This document shows positions 7,328 through 9,915 of a stretch of 9,915 nucleotides of DNA, one piece after another. Source of the DNA: Rickettsiaceae bacterium (GTDB lineage: Bacteria; Pseudomonadota; Alphaproteobacteria; Rickettsiales; Rickettsiaceae); assembly GCA_022702085.1 (NCBI GenBank), contig JAKONF010000046.1, positions 1 through 9,915 on the forward strand. The letters are read 5' to 3'. A program made the position numbers and the translations under genes. The number at the start of each line of letters is the position of its first letter. The stretch's first letter is position 1. The notes beneath the pieces are model-generated. The model made no database searches and was not told where the DNA came from. It saw only the letters and a list, made by a program, of their open reading frames with translations.

Positions 7328-8528
7328 GTTTAAGCTGAGCGCAAGCTTTTACTATAAGTTCACATGCTAAGGCTAATTCCTCTTGATCACTTGCATAAGA
7401 GATTCTGAAATACCCTTCCGCACCGAAACCTATGCCAGGCACCACGGCAACGCCCTCTTGTTCTAAAAAGTAAGTAGCTAAATCATTACTATCATTGATT
7501 GTCTTGCCTACCGGAGTTTGCATGCCAAATAAATCTTTGCATTCAGGAAATAAATAAAAAGCACCTTCAGGTTTATAACATTTAAGCCCTGGCGCTTTAC
7601 CTAAAATTGACAAAGCAAGATCTCGCTTTTTTTGAAAATCTAAGCTATTTGGTTTGATGAAATCTTGCATGCCGTTTAACGCTTCTTCAGCCGCTACTTG
7701 GCTTATTGAGCATGGGTTAGAAGTGCTTTGAGATTGCATCACGGTCATAGCTTTGATCAATTGTTTATCACCAGCTCCGTAACCTATGCGCCAACCGGTC
7801 ATTGAATAAGCTTTAGATACACCATTAACGATAAAAATTCTTTCTTTTAAGTCAGGAGCTACTTGCGCTAAATTATAAAATTTAAAATCATCAAATACGA
7901 TATGTTCGTAGATATCGTCTGTTAAAACATGAACATGAGGGTTAGCACGCAAAACTTCAGCTAAAGAAGTAAGTTCCTGAGCTGAATAAGTACTACCAGT
8001 TGGATTACTTGGCGAGTTGAGTAGTAACCACTTTGTTTTAGGAGTAATAAACTGCATAAGAACAGCAGCAGTTAATTTGAAATTTTCGCCAATGCCACAA
8101 AGAGCAAAAACAGGTACCCCTCCACTGATAGCTACCATTTCGGGATAAGACACCCAATAAGGTGCTGGTATTATAACTTCATCGCCTTCATTTAATGAAG
8201 CCATAAATAAATTATATAACACTTGTTTACCACCAGTACTTACTATAATTTGTTCAGCTTCGTAGGTTAAATCATTTTCTCTTTTAAACTTGTTTTGAAT
8301 TGCCTGTTTCAACTCAGCAGTACCATCAACATTAGTATATTTTGTTTGTCCTCTTCTGATACCTTCAATTGCGGCATTTTTTATATTATCAGGAGTATCA
8401 AAAGCTGGTTCACCTGCGCCTAATGATATTATATTCATACCGCGTTTTTTAAGTTCATTGGCTTTTTGCAATACTGCTAAAGTTGCGGAGGGTTTTATTA
8501 ATTTTAAACGATCAGCTACAAGTGACAT
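7320..8528 (-). CDS. aatA: Class I PLP aminotransferase, aspartate aminotransferase type (AatA)
   Basis: This 402-residue cytoplasmic enzyme interconverts aspartate and oxaloacetate with 2-oxoglutarate/glutamate, and related enzymes also accept prephenate. Class I features are complete: SLGAGEPAFDTP (35-46), STGGKQ (97-102), aromatic W125 stacking on PLP, SNPTG (174-178, N175), DDIYE (204-208), the PLP lysine K239 in VSKAYSMTGWRIGYGAG with R247, and substrate-carboxylate R375 in YFRISYA. Length is normal (about 400). The overall pattern is that of the I-gamma/I-beta subgroup found in alphaproteobacteria, not E. coli AspC. It heads the envelope operon, with a near-consensus promoter about 64 bases upstream of its ATG and no clear Shine-Dalgarno. 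Its TAG stop overlaps the next gene by 8 bases. Prephenate activity is possible but cannot be judged here. Confidence 0.93.
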   Translation of the reverse strand: MSLVADRLKLIKPSATLAVLQKANELKKRGMNIISLGAGEPAFDTPDNIKNAAIEGIRRGQTKYTNVDGTAELKQAIQNKFKRENDLTYEAEQIIVSTGGKQVLYNLFMASLNEGDEVIIPAPYWVSYPEMVAISGGVPVFALCGIGENFKLTAAVLMQFITPKTKWLLLNSPSNPTGSTYSAQELTSLAEVLRANPHVHVLTDDIYEHIVFDDFKFYNLAQVAPDLKERIFIVNGVSKAYSMTGWRIGYGAGDKQLIKAMTVMQSQSTSNPCSISQVAAEEALNGMQDFIKPNSLDFQKKRDLALSILGKAPGLKCYKPEGAFYLFPECKDLFGMQTPVGKTINDSNDLATYFLEQEGVAVVPGIGFGAEGYFRISYASDQEELALACELIVKACAQLKHA

Positions 8529-8591
8529 AATTTAAGCATCTTAATTAATTTAGTTACAGTTTTTTAACCGATATTATTTGATAACGCTCCC

Positions 8592-8620
8592 ATTATATGA
8601 GAACATATGAACAAAATCAA
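8592..8620 (-). promoter_or_regulatory. Sigma-70-type promoter of the aatA-lpxL operon
   Basis: On the minus strand TTGATT (8620-8615) and a perfect TATAAT (8597-8592) are separated by exactly 17 bases. Transcription would begin near 8585 and leave a leader of roughly 57 bases before the aatA ATG at 8528. It is the best promoter-like pair I found in the window and the only one I found ahead of the five overlapping genes. The remaining part of the divergent gap must serve the plus-strand methyltransferase gene. There, TATTAT at 8572-8577 is a possible -10, but without a good -35. Confidence 0.62.
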
Positions 8621-8660
8621 ATCCTTAAGCCTTAATCAATAACTTTATTTATTTTTAATT

Positions 8661-9707
8661 ATGCTCGGTAGTAAATTGATTTCAAAAACTTTTAATTTTG
8701 CGAAAAGCAGCATAACTTCCAGTTATAATTTTTTAATGGATTATCCAACCTGGCAACGCAGAACCATCGGTAATATTAAAAATTATTTCATCGATTTTAA
8801 GTTTCGTCTGAGTAACTTAAGCGAAGCAAATCTTGAGCTTGGCATCCACCATCTACATCAAAATAATTTGAATGATGCTTGGATTAGATTTAAATTGATT
8901 GATAAATTTTTAAGTCCAAATGATAAAATAGCAAATTACTGGTTAGGCTGGACTTATTATCTCAAAAACAACATTCCTAAAGCTATTTTTCATTTGGAAA
9001 GAGCACATAATGAAGACATGATCGGTTTGTTACCATTTTTAAGAAATATTGATCAAGCAAAGGAGACACCACAGGAGATTTGGACTGAGCAACGCGACAT
9101 TACTGCTGAATATTATGCAATGAATTTTTATAGCTCAAATATTCATCTGCCACTAACTTTTACCGATATTTTAAAGAATCATATTACTTATCTGCCTGAC
9201 AGTTATACCATTGTCGAATTAGGGAGTAATATAGGTATTCTAGGCATTGAAATAGTTAAAAGATTACCTGATAAGATAATTCATTATATAGGCGTGGAAA
9301 ATTCACCAATCATGAATGAGCTAGTGAAAATATATTTTCCACAACAAAAGATTTATGATCAGTTAATATCAGTTTCAATTCCAGAATTTTTAGCGGAGCA
9401 GCAAGATAAGTATGATTTAATACTGAGCTTTGACGGTTTATCATTTGCTCAGCATTTGGAACATTACTTTAAAATGATTTATAATATGCTAAGCGAGAAT
9501 GGCTATTTTGCTTTTGCTTTGCGGGTAGGTATTTATGAAAATTTTTCAGTTAAACATAAGCAATTTCATTATACTCAAAGCAAATTATTGATAGAACTTA
9601 AAAAAATTGGTTTTACAATATTGCATCAAGAAGAATTTTTGCTGGAAATTAACAATAAATATATTATAGTAATGACAAAAAAGTCAGAGAGTAAATCTAT
9701 CACATGA
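8661..9707 (+). CDS. TPR-repeat protein with SAM-dependent methyltransferase domain, substrate unknown
   Basis: This 348-residue protein joins two domains. Residues 56-120 resemble two tetratricopeptide repeats (ANLELGIHHLHQNNLNDAWI, then NYWLGWTYYLKNNIPKAIFH). Residues about 150-340 resemble a class I SAM-dependent methyltransferase: motif I as VELGSNIGILG (185-195), an acidic residue after strand 2 (E213 in GVENS), YDLILSFDGL (251-260), LSENGYFAFAL (277-287) and the usual late helix-strand pair. Motif I departs from the classic (D/E)xGxGxG by having N at its second glycine. The arrangement recalls the predicted TPR-containing methyltransferases of COG4976. No signal peptide is evident. An in-frame TAA seven codons upstream limits the start. 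Its TGA stop overlaps the mlaA-like ATG, so the two genes are probably co-translated. The target molecule is unknown. Confidence 0.82.
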   Translation: MLGSKLISKTFNFAKSSITSSYNFLMDYPTWQRRTIGNIKNYFIDFKFRLSNLSEANLELGIHHLHQNNLNDAWIRFKLIDKFLSPNDKIANYWLGWTYYLKNNIPKAIFHLERAHNEDMIGLLPFLRNIDQAKETPQEIWTEQRDITAEYYAMNFYSSNIHLPLTFTDILKNHITYLPDSYTIVELGSNIGILGIEIVKRLPDKIIHYIGVENSPIMNELVKIYFPQQKIYDQLISVSIPEFLAEQQDKYDLILSFDGLSFAQHLEHYFKMIYNMLSENGYFAFALRVGIYENFSVKHKQFHYTQSKLLIELKKIGFTILHQEEFLLEINNKYIIVMTKKSESKSIT

Positions 9708-9915
9708 ATTTAAAAAAGTTTTTAATTATATTAGCTTTAAGCATTTCTACTTTAAGCTCTAATGCTTTTGCTTATAATTACAATTATAATATTGACGACG
9801 ACGATGATGATAATGCTTCATCTAATTACTGTCCCAATGTTTATGATCCCTACGAAAAAATGAATCGCAAAATATTCATGTTTAATTCAGTACTTGATTA
9901 TTTTTTATTACGCCC
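9704..9915 (+). CDS. mlaA: MlaA/VacJ-family protein, N-terminal part (cut by window edge)
   Basis: Seventy codons are present before the sequence ends. Residues 1-23 form a signal peptide (two lysines, a hydrophobic core, then NAFA at 20-23 as a likely signal peptidase I site). A Tyr/Asn-rich stretch and six consecutive aspartates (31-36) follow. From residue 48, DPYEKMNRKIFMFNSVLDYF matches the conserved entry block of MlaA/VacJ, whose usual form is DPxExxNRxxxxFNxxLD, and LLRP closes the visible part. MlaA sits in the outer membrane and removes mislocalised phospholipids from the outer leaflet, handing them to the Mla system. The signal peptide has no lipobox cysteine, unlike E. coli MlaA; the only visible cysteine is C43. 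The gene begins inside the stop of the methyltransferase gene. Confidence 0.85.
   Translation, partial: MNLKKFLIILALSISTLSSNAFAYNYNYNIDDDDDDNASSNYCPNVYDPYEKMNRKIFMFNSVLDYFLLR

Noticed and set aside
9794..9811. GAC/GAT repeat tract considered as a microsatellite or repeat element
   Set aside because: It is a short in-frame aspartate run inside the mlaA-like gene and is reported there; nothing suggests a mobile or dispersed repeat.
1..9915. Rickettsia palindromic elements, insertion sequences, tRNA genes, CRISPR arrays, toxin-antitoxin or defence genes
   Set aside because: Each coding region reads as an uninterrupted family member of normal length, and the gaps are all under 150 bases without repeats or RNA-like folds that I could recognise.

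Overview
The window is strongly AT-rich bacterial DNA with short intergenic gaps, many overlapping gene ends and few clear Shine-Dalgarno sites. The cluster aatA - DUF374 acyltransferase - waaA - lpxK - lpxL, together with glnPQ, anmK and an mlaA/vacJ-like gene, points to a member of the Rickettsiales, most likely Rickettsiaceae or a close relative. This assignment rests on protein character and remembered gene order, not on a search.

Layout. Bases 1-92 (minus) hold the first 30 codons of what looks like fliR, a flagellar export-gate gene. This matters because classical Rickettsia lack flagella. A divergent gap of 143 bp follows. A plus-strand block (236-2672) then carries the permease and ATPase of a polar amino-acid ABC importer (glnP, glnQ) and anhydro-N-acetylmuramic acid kinase (anmK). 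It meets a minus-strand alpha/beta hydrolase gene (2698-3417) tail to tail. From 8528 down to 3514 runs a five-gene minus-strand operon: class I aminotransferase (aatA), DUF374 lysophospholipid-type acyltransferase, Kdo transferase (waaA), lipid A 4'-kinase (lpxK) and late acyltransferase (lpxL). Each gene overlaps the next by 4 to 17 bases, and a near-consensus promoter (8592-8620) lies ahead of aatA. Beyond that divergent gap, a plus-strand TPR-methyltransferase gene (8661-9707) is joined by an ATGA overlap to the start of an mlaA/vacJ-family gene cut by the window edge (9704-9915).

How the genes fit together. Most of the window concerns the cell envelope. lpxK, waaA and lpxL supply consecutive late steps of Kdo2-lipid A assembly, and the DUF374 gene between aatA and waaA is a good candidate for a further acyltransferase in that pathway. 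AnmK points to recycling of peptidoglycan fragments, MlaA to phospholipid asymmetry of the outer membrane, and GlnPQ to amino-acid uptake, presumably from a host cell.

I see no insertion sequence, tRNA, rRNA, CRISPR array, phage gene or recognisable defence system. The points most worth following up are the flagellar fragment, the DUF374/LpxL pairing, the uncharacterised TPR-methyltransferase coupled to mlaA, and altered motif residues in several otherwise intact enzymes.
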